Part shown: positions 1 to 8,552 of the stretch, one piece after another | How positions within the stretch are numbered: the stretch's first letter is position 1 | Layout: every line of letters starts with the position of its first letter | Source of the DNA: Burkholderia sp. Bp9143 | GTDB taxonomy: Bacteria > Pseudomonadota > Gammaproteobacteria > Burkholderiales > Burkholderiaceae | DNA: 64,000 bases | Direction: 5' to 3' | Assembly: GCF_003853645.1 (NCBI RefSeq) | Contig: NZ_QTPO01000024.1 | Location: forward strand, 1-64,000 | Made by a program: the position numbers and the translations under genes | Notes under the pieces: model-generated | The model's database searches: none | Told to the model about the DNA's origin: nothing | What the model saw: the letters and a program-made list of their open reading frames with translations, nothing else

Positions 1-164
1 GTCGTCAGCACGTTCAAGTCGAAACCCGATGGCCACTTCTTGTTCCACTTGAGCGCGTGCTTCTGCGTGTCATTGCAGAAGTTCCAGACGTAGTTCACCG
101 CGCGGCTCTGCTTGTTAAGCAGTCCGTTGAGCGACTTAACCCGGTAGCGGTAGACAAGAATCAT
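1..164 (-). CDS. tnpB: TnpB (IS200/IS605 OrfB) transposon protein, N-terminal part, cut by window edge
   Basis: The minus strand reads open from an ATG at 164 to the window edge. The peptide begins MILVYRYRVKSLNGLL and continues through NYVWNFCNDTQ, the usual N-terminal helix-turn region of TnpB/OrfB proteins of IS200/IS605 elements (RNA-guided nickase/nuclease ancestors of Cas12). Only about 54 residues are visible, so the RuvC-like catalytic part, the reRNA region and any tnpA lie outside the window. The 5' end of tnpB faces mmsA, so the left end of the element should fall between 165 and 256. Family assignment rests on pattern recognition of this short stretch; activity cannot be judged. 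Confidence 0.75.
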   Translation of the reverse strand, partial: MILVYRYRVKSLNGLLNKQSRAVNYVWNFCNDTQKHALKWNKKWPSGFDLNVLT

Positions 165-219
165 GCCGGTGATCCTAACCCGTGGAAGAAGCTGCCTGTC
201 AACAGCGCTCCTTTCCTTC

Positions 220-235
220 CCGCCATAAATGGCGG
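220..235. repeat. short hairpin, candidate left-end hairpin of the tnpB element
   Basis: CCGCCAT at 220-226 is perfectly inverted at 229-235 (ATGGCGG) around an AA centre. Subterminal imperfect or perfect hairpins are how IS200/IS605 transposases recognise element ends, and this one lies on the 5' side of tnpB where the left end is expected. It is also only 8 bases from the mmsA ribosome site (GGAG at 244-247), so it could instead be a 5' UTR structure of mmsA. No target tetranucleotide could be assigned. Confidence 0.35.
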
Positions 236-256
236 AGTTTCTCGGAGCAAATTCTG

Positions 257-1774
257 ATGAAACACGACAGCAATGTGACCTCCACCGTCGGCCACCTGAT
301 CGACGGCAAGCGCGTCGACGGCGGCAGCCGCGTCCAGCCGGTGTTCGACCCGGCCACCGGCCAATCGGACAAGAGCGTCGCGCTCGCCGACAAGCTGACC
401 GTCGAAGCCGCGATCGCGTCCGCGCAGGCCGCGTTCCCGGCGTGGCGCAACACGCCGCCGCTGAAGCGCGCCCGCGTGATGAGCCGGTTCAAGACGCTGC
501 TCGAGGAGCACGCGGACGAACTGTGCGCGCTGATCACCGCCGAGCACGGCAAGGTGCTCGCCGACGCGATGGGCGAACTGCAGCGAGGGATCGAGAACGT
601 CGAATACGCTTCCTATGTGCCCGAGCTGCTGAAGGGCGAGCACAGCAAGAACGTCGGCCCCGCGATCGATTCGTGGAGCGAGTTCCAGGCGCTTGGCGTC
701 GCCGCCGGCATCACGCCGTTCAACTTCCCGGTGATGGTGCCGCTGTGGATGTGGCCGATGGCCGTCGCGTGCGGCAACACGTTCGTGCTGAAGCCGTCCG
801 AGCGCACGCCGTCGTCGACGCTGCGCATGGCCGAGCTCGCGCTCGAGGCCGGCCTGCCGCCGGGCGTGCTGAACGTCGTGAACGGCGACAAGGAAGCCGT
901 CGACACGATCCTGACCGACCCGCGCGTGAAGGCGGTGAGCTTCGTCGGCTCGACGCCGATCGCCGAATACATCTACTCGACCGGCTGCGCGCACGGCAAG
1001 CGCGTGCAAGCGCTCGGCGGCGCGAAGAACTTCGCGGTCGTGATGCCCGACGCCGACATCGGCAACGCGGTGAACGCGCTGATGGGCGCCGCGTACGGCT
1101 CGTGCGGCGAGCGCTGCATGGCGATTCCGCTGGTCGTCGCGATCGGCGATGAAACGGGCGACAAGGTGGTCGAAGGCCTGAAGGCCGAGATCGCGAAGAT
1201 GAAGGTCGGCCCGGGCAACGGCGCCGGCGTCGACATGGGGCCGCTCGTTACGCAGCAGCATTTCGAGAAGGTGGCGAGCTTTGTCGAGGCGGGCGTGGAA
1301 GCGGGCGCGACGCTCGCCGTCGACGGCCGCGGCGTGAAGGTCGACGGCCACGATGGCGGCTACTACCTCGGCCCGTGCCTGTTCGACAACGTGAAGCCCG
1401 GCATGCCGATCTATCAGCACGAGATCTTCGGGCCGGTGCTCGGCGTGATTCGCCTGAAGTCGCTCGACGAGGCGATGGCGCTGATCGACGCGCACGAATA
1501 CGGCAACGGCACGTGCCTGTTCACGCGCGACGGCGAAGCGGCGCGCTACTTCAGCGACAACATCCAGATCGGCATGGTCGGCATCAACGTGCCGCTGCCG
1601 GTGCCGGTCGCGTACCACTCGTTCGGCGGCTGGAAGCGCTCGCTGTTCGGCGACCTGCACGCGTACGGCCCGGATGCGGTGCGCTTCTACACGAAGCGCA
1701 AGACGATCACGCAGCGCTGGCCGTCGGCCGGCGTGCGCGAAGGGACGGTGTTCAGCTTCCCGTCGAACCGCTGA
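257..1774 (+). CDS. mmsA: CoA-acylating methylmalonate-semialdehyde dehydrogenase
   Basis: 505 residues, the normal length of MmsA. It oxidises methylmalonate or malonate semialdehyde with NAD+ and CoA to propionyl-CoA or acetyl-CoA, in valine, inositol and beta-alanine breakdown. The aldehyde dehydrogenase fold is complete: the PFNFPVMVPLWM stretch of the nucleotide site, the LKPSERTPS segment, the FVGSTP motif, and the catalytic cysteine (Cys287) in GSCGERCMA, which is diagnostic for the MMSDH subfamily. An in-frame upstream ATG at 182 was not chosen because only 257 has a ribosome site (GGAG, 9 bases away). The usual partner mmsB is not in the window; a transposon-type gene lies directly upstream and a strong terminator downstream, so mmsA appears monocistronic. 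Confidence 0.93.
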   Translation: MKHDSNVTSTVGHLIDGKRVDGGSRVQPVFDPATGQSDKSVALADKLTVEAAIASAQAAFPAWRNTPPLKRARVMSRFKTLLEEHADELCALITAEHGKVLADAMGELQRGIENVEYASYVPELLKGEHSKNVGPAIDSWSEFQALGVAAGITPFNFPVMVPLWMWPMAVACGNTFVLKPSERTPSSTLRMAELALEAGLPPGVLNVVNGDKEAVDTILTDPRVKAVSFVGSTPIAEYIYSTGCAHGKRVQALGGAKNFAVVMPDADIGNAVNALMGAAYGSCGERCMAIPLVVAIGDETGDKVVEGLKAEIAKMKVGPGNGAGVDMGPLVTQQHFEKVASFVEAGVEAGATLAVDGRGVKVDGHDGGYYLGPCLFDNVKPGMPIYQHEIFGPVLGVIRLKSLDEAMALIDAHEYGNGTCLFTRDGEAARYFSDNIQIGMVGINVPLPVPVAYHSFGGWKRSLFGDLHAYGPDAVRFYTKRKTITQRWPSAGVREGTVFSFPSNR

Positions 1775-1848
1775 CGCGTTTGCGTCGGCCGCACGCGACG
1801 CCTGCCGCGCGGCGGGTGTCGCCACGCAGCCGGTGTGGAGACGTACGG

Positions 1849-1882
1849 ACCCGCCCCGATCGTGATCGGGGCGGGTTTTTTT
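1849..1882 (+). terminator. rho-independent terminator after mmsA
   Basis: A perfect 12-bp GC-rich stem (1849-1860 with 1865-1876) closes a CGTG loop and is followed by a T run to 1882. It lies 75 bases after the mmsA stop and before the convergent gene ending at 1928. Confidence 0.92.
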
Positions 1883-1927
1883 ACGCGTGCAACGGCCGTG
1901 CCGACCCGCAACGCGTGGAAGCAGCGC

Positions 1928-2302
1928 TTACGGTGCGACGACGTGCCATACGCTCTTGAAGTTGTCGCCGTTGCGGTCGCCCTGTTTCATGTCCTTCGAG
2001 AAGAAGTACAGCGGCTTGCCCTTGTACGCCCATTGCGGGCTGCCATCGTCGCGCTTGACGAGCGTATAGGGGCCGACCGGGACGTCGGTCGCGCTGGCCT
2101 TGTACGGTGGCCAGAGGGATTCGCATTGGCCCGTGCATGCGCTGCTGCCGGCGTTGGGCTTGTCCTTGTCGAATGTGTAGACGGTCATCCCGTTCGCGGC
2201 GACGAGCGCGCCGTTTTCGACTTTGGTGATCGAGCCTTGCGCCGAGGCTGAAACGGATGCCATGGCGAGCACGGCGGAACTGACGAGCAGCACGGCTTTC
2301 AT
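1928..2302 (-). CDS. secreted repeat protein (Lipoprotein_15/PF03640-like)
   Basis: 124 residues with a clear Sec signal peptide (MKAVLLVSSAVLAMASVSASAQG, cleavage expected after ASA). The mature part carries the pattern of the secreted repeat family PF03640: NGMTVYTFDKD, then a Cys-containing CTGQCESLWPP segment, PYTLVKRDDGSPQWAYKG, and the closing W-H-V near the C-terminus. Function in this family is unknown; the protein should be periplasmic. The start at 2302 has an excellent ribosome site (AAGGAGGT). A longer in-frame reading to 2341 exists but would bury the signal peptide. It stands alone between two convergent or spaced units. Confidence 0.85.
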   Translation of the reverse strand: MKAVLLVSSAVLAMASVSASAQGSITKVENGALVAANGMTVYTFDKDKPNAGSSACTGQCESLWPPYKASATDVPVGPYTLVKRDDGSPQWAYKGKPLYFFSKDMKQGDRNGDNFKSVWHVVAP

Positions 2303-2616
2303 GGTTACCTCCTTGTAGTCCGGTGGGCGGCGCGATCGCATGCACGGCCGGGCGTGCGCACGATCGCGGGGAATGGTGCCGGAACGCGGCGCCGTGGCCG
2401 CCGGTGCGAGCGACGGGGAGTCGAATGACGGCGGAACGGACGCGCTTCATTCACCATAGGCGGTTTTTGGCAGGGCTGCGAGAAGAATCGGGGGCGCATC
2501 GGCGGCGCGTAGGTTGCGCGCAACGAAGCGGCGGTTGCGCGCGTGCAGCGGGATTCGGCATCCGTCCCCGTACGGTGTGCGCCTTGCCGTTGCGTTCGGG
2601 TGCCGTTGCCGGGCCG

Positions 2617-3549
2617 TCAGCGCAACACCGGCGCCGACGCGAGCGCCGTCAGCACGGCCGGCATCGCGACCGCGGCGGCGATCGTCTGGAACGCGGTGAT
2701 GCCGGCCATTAGCGGCGCGTCGCCGCCGAGCTGGCGCGCCATGATGTACGACGAGGACGACGTCGGCAGCGCCTGGAACAGCAGCGCGATGGTCAACGCG
2801 GCATCGCCCAGCCCGAGCAGGCGGCCGGCCGCAAGCGTGGCGAGCGGCATCGCCATGAACTTGAACGCCGACGCGATGCACATCGGCTGCATCCATCCGC
2901 GTGCCGCGTCGAACTGCAGGGCCGCGCCCACGCACAGCAAGCCGAGCGGCATCGATGCGGCGCCGAGCGCGCGCACGGCCGGTTCGACGGCGGCCGGAAA
3001 CGCGATGCCGGCGGCCTGCATCGCGATCCCCAGCGCGCACCCGACGACGAGCGGATTCGACAGGATCTGGCGCATGAGCGCCCAGGCACCGAGCCGCGTG
3101 TCGCCGTAGCGCGCGAACACCAGCACGCACATCAGGTTCGCGGTCGGCACGATTGCCGCGACGCACACGGCCGCGAGCGCGACTCCGTGCGCGCCGAACA
3201 GTCCGGCGGCGAGGGCGGTGCCGACATAGTTGTTGAAGCGCACCGCGCCCTGGAACACCGACGTGAACCCGGCACCGTCGACCTGGACGAATCGGCGGAC
3301 CAGCAGAAGAAGCGCCGCGACGAGCACGGTCGAACCGACCAGCGCCGCCGCGAGCGGCAGAACAGGCAGTGCCTGCAGCCGTGCATTCGCGAGACCGTCC
3401 GCGAACAGCGCGGGCAGCAGCACGTAGTAGCAAAGCCGCTCGGCCTGCGGCCAGAACGCATCGCCGATGAAGCCCGTGCGCCGGAGGCCGTGGCCGAACG
3501 CGACCAGCAGCGCGACCGGCGCGAGCGCGAGCAGGATCGGGCCGATCAT
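2617..3549 (-). CDS. AEC (auxin efflux carrier) family transporter
   Basis: 310 residues forming about ten hydrophobic segments. The opening MIGPILLALAPVALLVAFGH, the LPALFADGL segment, the glycine/asparagine-rich NNYVGTALAAGLFG and the LSNPLVVGCALGI motif are typical of bacterial AEC transporters, which export or import organic acids and related anions. The start at 3549 follows a GAAGG site; a longer frame to 3618 adds a hydrophilic tail not expected in the family. It lies 164 bp downstream of, and on the same strand as, a LysR-type regulator whose end carries a palindrome, so the regulator probably controls it. Substrate unknown. Confidence 0.85.
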   Translation of the reverse strand: MIGPILLALAPVALLVAFGHGLRRTGFIGDAFWPQAERLCYYVLLPALFADGLANARLQALPVLPLAAALVGSTVLVAALLLLVRRFVQVDGAGFTSVFQGAVRFNNYVGTALAAGLFGAHGVALAAVCVAAIVPTANLMCVLVFARYGDTRLGAWALMRQILSNPLVVGCALGIAMQAAGIAFPAAVEPAVRALGAASMPLGLLCVGAALQFDAARGWMQPMCIASAFKFMAMPLATLAAGRLLGLGDAALTIALLFQALPTSSSSYIMARQLGGDAPLMAGITAFQTIAAAVAMPAVLTALASAPVLR

Positions 3550-3713
3550 CGGCGCGCCTTCAGGCGAGGCGAGCGGGGCGGCCGGCAGGCGGAGCAGCGG
3601 AACGAAGCGGGAATCCATCCGGCGGGCAACATGGCGGCACGCAATCGAAAGAGTGACGATGCCGCCAAGTTAACACGCGGATGCAGCAGGAATAATGGTT
3701 AATTATCGGGTGT

Positions 3714-3734
3714 TCAATGAGAAATTCTCATTGA
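3714..3734. promoter_or_regulatory. perfect palindrome overlapping the lysR-type stop codon, candidate regulator site
   Basis: TCAATGAGAA at 3714-3723 and TTCTCATTGA at 3725-3734 are perfect inverted repeats around one A. The inner ATGAGAA/TTCTCAT has the interrupted dyad shape of LysR-type boxes. It is 165 bp upstream of the AEC transporter start and contains the stop codon of the upstream regulator gene. Confidence 0.5.
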
Positions 3735-4598
3735 TGACGCGCTGACTTCGGCGGCCAGCGCACGTGCGAAACGCTCGGCCGGACGCGACTGGTGTTCGAG
3801 CAGCACGACCGCGCGGCCCATCTGCGGCTGGCCGAACGGCAAGCGCGTGACGGGCGGCAGACGCGCGAGCGTCGAGTCGGGGAGCGCGACGATCGCCGCG
3901 CCGAGCCCACGCGCGACCATGCGTGCGATCGTCTCCGCGCTGTCGAGCACCATCTCCTCGCGCACGCGCACGCCGATGCGGCGCAGTTCGGCGGCGATCA
4001 TCCGGCCGGCCCACGCCTGCGCGTCGAAACGGATGAACGGCAGCGCCTCGAGCAGCGTGCCCGCGTCGCGCTCCGCATAGTCCGGCGGCGCGAGCAGCCA
4101 GAAGCGGTCTTCGTACAGCGTGGTCCACGTCAGCTCTGCCGGATGCGGGCGCACCGGGCGCGTCGTGATGGCCGCGTCGAGTTCGCCGGCCGCGACGCGG
4201 TTCGCCAGTTCGGCCGACATGCCGGCCGATACGTGCACGCGCAACGAGGGATGCGCAGCGCGCAGCGCGAGCAGCGCATCGGGCAGCGGGCCGGACAGCG
4301 CGGTCTGGATCGCGCCGATCCGCAGGCGGCCGACGAGCTTCTTCTCGTCGCTGAGCGCGTCGGGGATCCGGTCGACCATCGCGAGCACCTGCTCGGCCTG
4401 CGCGACGAGGATGTTGCCGGCTTCGGTGAGTACCGGCTGGCGGCGCGAACGGTCGAACAGCCGGACGTTGTATTCGCTCTCGAGCGTCTTGATCTGCAGG
4501 CTCACGGCGGACTGCGTGAGCCCGATCGCTTCGCCGGCACGCGCGAAGGTCCGGTATCGGGCGATCGCGACCAGCGTTCTGAATGCGCGTAGTGACAT
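3714..4598 (-). CDS. LysR-family transcriptional regulator
   Basis: 294 residues. The N-terminal winged helix (MSLRAFRTLVAIARYRTFARAGEAI, then LTQSAVSLQIKTLE) is the canonical LysR DNA-binding domain at residues 1-60; the remainder is a substrate-binding co-inducer domain (ISPE-like segments such as LRIGAIQTALSGPLPDAL). The start at 4598 gives the standard LysR N-terminus; an upstream ATG at 4673 adds a proline-rich tail and was rejected. The AEC transporter gene follows on the same strand after 164 bp with a palindrome between them, which suggests the regulator acts on it. Effector unknown. Confidence 0.9.
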   Translation of the reverse strand: MSLRAFRTLVAIARYRTFARAGEAIGLTQSAVSLQIKTLESEYNVRLFDRSRRQPVLTEAGNILVAQAEQVLAMVDRIPDALSDEKKLVGRLRIGAIQTALSGPLPDALLALRAAHPSLRVHVSAGMSAELANRVAAGELDAAITTRPVRPHPAELTWTTLYEDRFWLLAPPDYAERDAGTLLEALPFIRFDAQAWAGRMIAAELRRIGVRVREEMVLDSAETIARMVARGLGAAIVALPDSTLARLPPVTRLPFGQPQMGRAVVLLEHQSRPAERFARALAAEVSASSMRISH

Positions 4599-5012
4599 GG
4601 GCTCGGTGGGGTGGGCGGCCGGGGCCGGCACGCGGATTGCTCGATGATGCCGTGGGCGGTGCATGAACGGCATGCCGATTGCGGCACCGATGACCGCCGA
4701 AGCCGACGGACGCGGCCGGCACGCTGGCGGACATCATGCCCGTGCGTGCGGAATCGGGCAACCGCGGCATCGGTGCCCGCGGCGGAACGCGTCGTGTGGC
4801 GCATGCGGGGCGGCCGGTGCGGGTTTTCGTGAATGGCATCGAGGCGCGCGTGCGCGCAGTTCTGCCTGCGCGGAGCGGTTGCGTGTCCGCGACCGTCGTC
4901 TCGTCGAGGCCGAGGTGTATTTCGGCCGGTACGTGCCGCCCCCGGCGCCCGATGGCGGGTTTGGCGAATCGGCGGGTTGATGCGTGACTGAAGCGTGACG
5001 GGCAGCCGCCCG
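4599..5012. other. intergenic region, no gene seen
   Basis: 414 bp upstream of the lysR-type gene and downstream of the araC-type gene. Open frames here are arginine/glycine/alanine-rich shadows without ribosome sites. No terminator or repeat stood out. Confidence 0.6.
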
Positions 5013-5951
5013 TCACACCCAGAGCCGGTACATCCAGAACGATTCGTCCTCGTCGAAGCGTCGCACGAACTCGGTCGGCGAGAAGCCCGTGATGCGCCGC
5101 GTCGCGCGGCTCAGGTGCGCCTGGTCGGCGAACCCCTCGTCCAGCGCGAGCGCGGCCCAGTCGAGCGGCTGCCCGGCGTCCTGCCGGTCCCGCGCGGCGA
5201 AGAACACGCCTTCGGTGCGCACCAGCGTCTGCCAGTCACGCAACGAGCGCCCGCTGTACGACTTGATGCGCCGTTCGACCTGACGCGGGCTGTGGGTGTA
5301 CCGCCATTCGCGCGCTTTCGACGCGAGACGCCCGACCCAGCTGCGCCCGGCATCGCGCAGCGACGACAGCGGCGACACGCTGCCGCGCAGCGCGCGCCAG
5401 CGCGGCGCGAGGTATCGGTCGAGCGCGGCCAGCGCGGCCGCGTCGTGCTCGGCATCGGCCAGCGCGTCGAGCAGCGGTCGCCAGCTGTCGTCGAGGCACG
5501 CACGCGCATCGACGAAGGTGTCGTGGAGCGCCGGCAGCGCAATGCCGAACAGCGCGCGTGCCGCGTCGGCATGCAGGCAGACGATGCCGCCTTGTCCGCT
5601 CGTTGGCGCCCAGCTCGCGACCGGCATCGACTGGCTGCCCGACAGCGTCGCCGATGCACCGAACGGTTGCCACACAGGGCCGTCGCCGGTGCGCCGGATG
5701 AGCCCGACGTCGAAGCCGCGATACCACGACAGGCAGACGATTGGCGACGCGGGAAAATGCGTGAGCCGCTGCGCATCGCTTAGCGTGAAGCCGCGCGTGT
5801 CGCGGCTGATGATCGCGACGACCGCGCCTTGCAGCGCGGCCGGCGGCGGATACAGCCGCGTGGGCGGCGATCGGCCGTCGCACAGCACGCGCGGCGCACG
5901 CGCGAGCGGATCGGGACACGGCGGCAATGTCGGGGACGGACCGAAGGGCAT
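5013..5951 (-). CDS. AraC-family transcriptional regulator
   Basis: 312 residues. The C-terminal third is an AraC-type double helix-turn-helix: RQVERRIKSYSGRSLRDWQ for the first HTH and LALDEGFADQAHLSRATRR followed by TGFSPTEFVRRF for the second, the usual signature. The N-terminal region (residues 1-200) is a poorly conserved sensing domain with PIVCLSWYRGFDVGL early on, as in regulators that sense small organic molecules. The gene is divergent from the cytochrome P450 gene with an 87-bp gap, so it is the likely regulator of that gene. The start at 5951 was chosen because it lies at the divergent promoter; the frame remains open further upstream into the P450 gene. Confidence 0.88.
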   Translation of the reverse strand: MPFGPSPTLPPCPDPLARAPRVLCDGRSPPTRLYPPPAALQGAVVAIISRDTRGFTLSDAQRLTHFPASPIVCLSWYRGFDVGLIRRTGDGPVWQPFGASATLSGSQSMPVASWAPTSGQGGIVCLHADAARALFGIALPALHDTFVDARACLDDSWRPLLDALADAEHDAAALAALDRYLAPRWRALRGSVSPLSSLRDAGRSWVGRLASKAREWRYTHSPRQVERRIKSYSGRSLRDWQTLVRTEGVFFAARDRQDAGQPLDWAALALDEGFADQAHLSRATRRITGFSPTEFVRRFDEDESFWMYRLWV

Positions 5952-6038
5952 GACGCCGGAGTATAGGGACCGGCGCCGCAGGTGTCGATGTCGTTTGCGT
6001 TCAAGACCGGCGGCGTGTCGATCCGGACAATTCGCCGC

Positions 6039-7466
6039 ATGAACACACGATCCTCTTCCCGATGCCCATTCCATGCGGACGCCGCCGGCGCGTCGCCCGC
6101 ACTTCACCCGCCCGGCGTATGGCCGCCGGGGCCGCCTGCCGGCCTGACGGGGTGGCGGCTGCTGCGCGCGATGTCGCGCGACCTGACCGGCGCGCTCGCG
6201 GGCTGGCAGCGCGCGCATGGCGACGTCGTGCATCTGCGCATGTGGCCCGAACATGCGGTGGTCGTCACCGATCCGGCGCTCGTGCGCGAGCTGCTGGTCA
6301 CGCATCACGATGCGTTCGTGCGCTGGGAGCGCGGCATCCGCGTGTTCTCGCAGGTTCACGGGCACAGCGTGCTGGTCGCCGAGGGCGACGCATGGCGCGA
6401 CAAGCGGCATGCGCTGCAGCCGAGCTTCATGCCAAAACCGGTGCAGGCATTCGTGCCGTCGATTGCGGCGACCGCCGGCCATGCGCTCGCGCAGTGGCCC
6501 GCGCACGATGCGCACTGGCCGATCGAGCGCGCGCTGACGTCGCTGGCGATGGACGTGATCATGCGCACGCTGTTTTCACACGCGATCGGCGCGGACGCAC
6601 GCGTGGCCGAGGAGGCCGTGCGCACGGTGAGCGCGGCGGCGAACGCCGAGTTCTACCAGCCGGCCAGCGCGCCGGACTGGATGCCGTGGAAGCGCGGCAA
6701 GGCGAGGGCGCTGGCGGCGCTGAACGGATTGATCGACCGGCAACTGCATGCACGTCTCGACATGCCGGAGCACGGCTGGCCGGACGACCTGCTGTCGCGC
6801 CTGTTGCGGCTGCACCGTGCCGACGCGCGCGCATGGCCGCTGCGGGCCGTCCACGACGAATGCATGACGGCATTCCTGGCCGGTCACGAGACGGCCGCGG
6901 CCACGCTGACCTGGTGGGCCTGGAACATGGCCGCGCAGGCCGCGGCGCGCGACGAGGTCGTGCGCGTGCTGGGCGGCCGTGCGCCGAGCGCCGACACGCG
7001 CCCCGCATTGCGCTACTTGACGCAGACGCTCGAGGAAACGATGCGCCTGTATCCAGCGGCACCGATCCTGATCAGCCGTCGCGCGTTACGGCCGGTCGCG
7101 CTGGGCGCGTGGCAGTTTCCGGGGCGGACGCTGTTCATGCTGCCGATTCGGCTCATGCACCACGACGCGCGATGGTTTCCGAAACCGCAGGCCTTCCGGC
7201 CCGAGCGCTTCGCCGACGATGCGCCGGCGATTCCGCGCGGCGCGTACCTGCCGTTCGGCACGGGGCCGCGCGTGTGCCTCGGGCAGCATCTGGCGATGAC
7301 GGAAATGACGGTGGTGGCGGCGATGATCCTGCAGCGGCACGTGCTGGCGGTGCCGCCGGGTACGACGCCGCCGCGACCGGTGCTGAACGTGACGCTGCGG
7401 CCGGAGCAGCCGTTGCATCTGGCGATCGCGCCGACGGAGCTGACGGCCGTTACGGTCTCCGCATGA
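6039..7466 (+). CDS. cytochrome P450
   Basis: 475 residues, the usual P450 length, with no membrane anchor. Visible signatures are the I-helix AGHETAA (Gly282-His283-Glu284-Thr285), the K-helix ExxR (Glu333, Arg336 in EETMRLYP), the PERF-like segment FRPERFADD and the haem loop FGTGPRVCLGQHLA with the thiolate ligand Cys413. It should catalyse a monooxygenation with electrons from separate redox partners, none of which are nearby. The spacing and ETMRLYP/PERF arrangement resemble the fatty-acid and terpenoid-type P450s (CYP4-like), but the substrate is unknown. The AraC-type gene is divergent from it. An in-frame ATG at 5982 is possible but would overlap the control region. Confidence 0.92.
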   Translation: MNTRSSSRCPFHADAAGASPALHPPGVWPPGPPAGLTGWRLLRAMSRDLTGALAGWQRAHGDVVHLRMWPEHAVVVTDPALVRELLVTHHDAFVRWERGIRVFSQVHGHSVLVAEGDAWRDKRHALQPSFMPKPVQAFVPSIAATAGHALAQWPAHDAHWPIERALTSLAMDVIMRTLFSHAIGADARVAEEAVRTVSAAANAEFYQPASAPDWMPWKRGKARALAALNGLIDRQLHARLDMPEHGWPDDLLSRLLRLHRADARAWPLRAVHDECMTAFLAGHETAAATLTWWAWNMAAQAAARDEVVRVLGGRAPSADTRPALRYLTQTLEETMRLYPAAPILISRRALRPVALGAWQFPGRTLFMLPIRLMHHDARWFPKPQAFRPERFADDAPAIPRGAYLPFGTGPRVCLGQHLAMTEMTVVAAMILQRHVLAVPPGTTPPRPVLNVTLRPEQPLHLAIAPTELTAVTVSA

Positions 7467-7653
7467 CGGGGCATGAGCGGTCGATTCGACCCGGCCTGCA
7501 TCGCGCGAGCGACCGCTGTTCGCGCGATGCGGTGTCATCGAATCGTCGGAATGTGAATGCGTGCCGGCAACGGCTTTCGGCACCACTGGCGCGGCATTGC
7601 GCAGCACCTATGCTTGAAGGGCCCAGGCCGGGCGGAGCCCAAGGAGGATGATC

Positions 7654-7959
7654 ATGCGCATGCTTCTCAACATACGAATCCCTCACGAGCCGTTCAACAC
7701 GCTGGTGCGCGACGGCAGCGTCGGCGACGTGATCTCGCGAATACTCGAAGCGGTCAAGCCGGAGGCCGTGTATTTTACGGAGCAGAGCGGCGGGCGCGGC
7801 GCGGTCGTGATCGTCAATCTGGATGACCCGTCACAGATCCCGGCGCTCGCGGAGCCGTGGTTCCTGATGTTGAACGCAGACTGCGAGTTCCGTGTGGTGA
7901 TGCTGCCGGACGATCTCCGGAACGCCGGGCTCGCGCAACTCGGCGCGAAGTGGAAGTAG
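7654..7959 (+). CDS. small conserved protein of unknown function
   Basis: 101 residues, soluble, with the look of a ferredoxin-like alpha/beta-barrel monomer: a first strand MRMLLNIRIPHEPF, a helix DVISRILEAVKPEAVYF, a strand GAVVIVNLDDPSQIPALAEPW, and a closing FRVVMLPDDLRNAG. DUF3303-like and other dimeric alpha-beta barrel proteins share this plan, but the assignment is only structural guesswork. A near-perfect ribosome site (AAGGAGG at 7641-7647) ends right at a first ATG (7648), so the ATG at 7654, with 6 bases of spacing, was taken as the start. It stands alone; role unknown. Confidence 0.78.
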   Translation: MRMLLNIRIPHEPFNTLVRDGSVGDVISRILEAVKPEAVYFTEQSGGRGAVVIVNLDDPSQIPALAEPWFLMLNADCEFRVVMLPDDLRNAGLAQLGAKWK

Positions 7960-8030
7960 CGGGAAGCTGTGCATGACCTTGCCCCGCTCGAGAACCGGGC
8001 GGGAGGCATGGCGCGGCGTTCGCGTGCCGA

Positions 8031-8414
8031 CTATCGCGCAGACTGCGACGGCTCGACGTTTGCCGCGTGCCTGTCTTTCGGTCGCAACAGCAACAGCAGA
8101 CCGCTCAGTGCCGCCGCGCCAAGGAAAACGAACAAGCACCGCTCGTTCCACGCGTTCAGGCTGTCGGATGCCGAGCCGCCGGCACTCCCGGCCGCGGCGC
8201 CGGCTTCCAGCAGGAGCGTGAAGACGGCTGGCACCGGCGCCTAGCCGAGGTACGCCAGGAATGCGAACTGCAGCCGGCCTCGGGTCAGGATGGACCAGAC
8301 GTCCTTTCCCATCAGGCAGGCGACCAGCACCACGGGCGGCACGAGCACGATCGATGCGGCGCTGATGGCACACAGAAGCAACCAGCCAACTCCGATGAGC
8401 GGAGTGAGCGACAT
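8031..8414 (-). pseudogene. small membrane protein gene interrupted by an in-frame TAG
   Basis: On the minus strand an ATG at 8414 opens 57 codons (MSLTPLIGVGWLLLCAI..., two hydrophobic stretches) ending in TAG at 8241-8243. The very same frame continues through two codons and a GTG at 8234 for 67 more codons, with a further hydrophobic segment (CLFVFLGAAALSGLLLLLRP) and a charged tail, ending at 8031. Without the TAG this is one protein of about 127 residues with three to four membrane segments. It may be a nonsense-mutated gene, two small overlapping-type genes, or a sequencing error. No family was recognised. Confidence 0.5.
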
Positions 8415-8552
8415 GAATCGGGATTCCTGTTACGGGGCAGTGTTGTTGTCGACGGAACATTCGTGACCGCTTCACCGGATGACCACGGCTCGCGGCGATT
8501 CACGCATAGTGCCCGATTCCGCGCCCGTTGCCATCCGTCCCGATCGATGCGC

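Noticed and set aside
161..1825. Very long open frame antisense to mmsA
   Set aside because: Arg/His/Ala-rich translation from GC-rich antisense codons, no ribosome site or family pattern; mmsA on the other strand is certain.
4599..5012. Short open frames between the LysR- and AraC-type genes
   Set aside because: No ribosome site, composition typical of non-coding GC-rich sequence.
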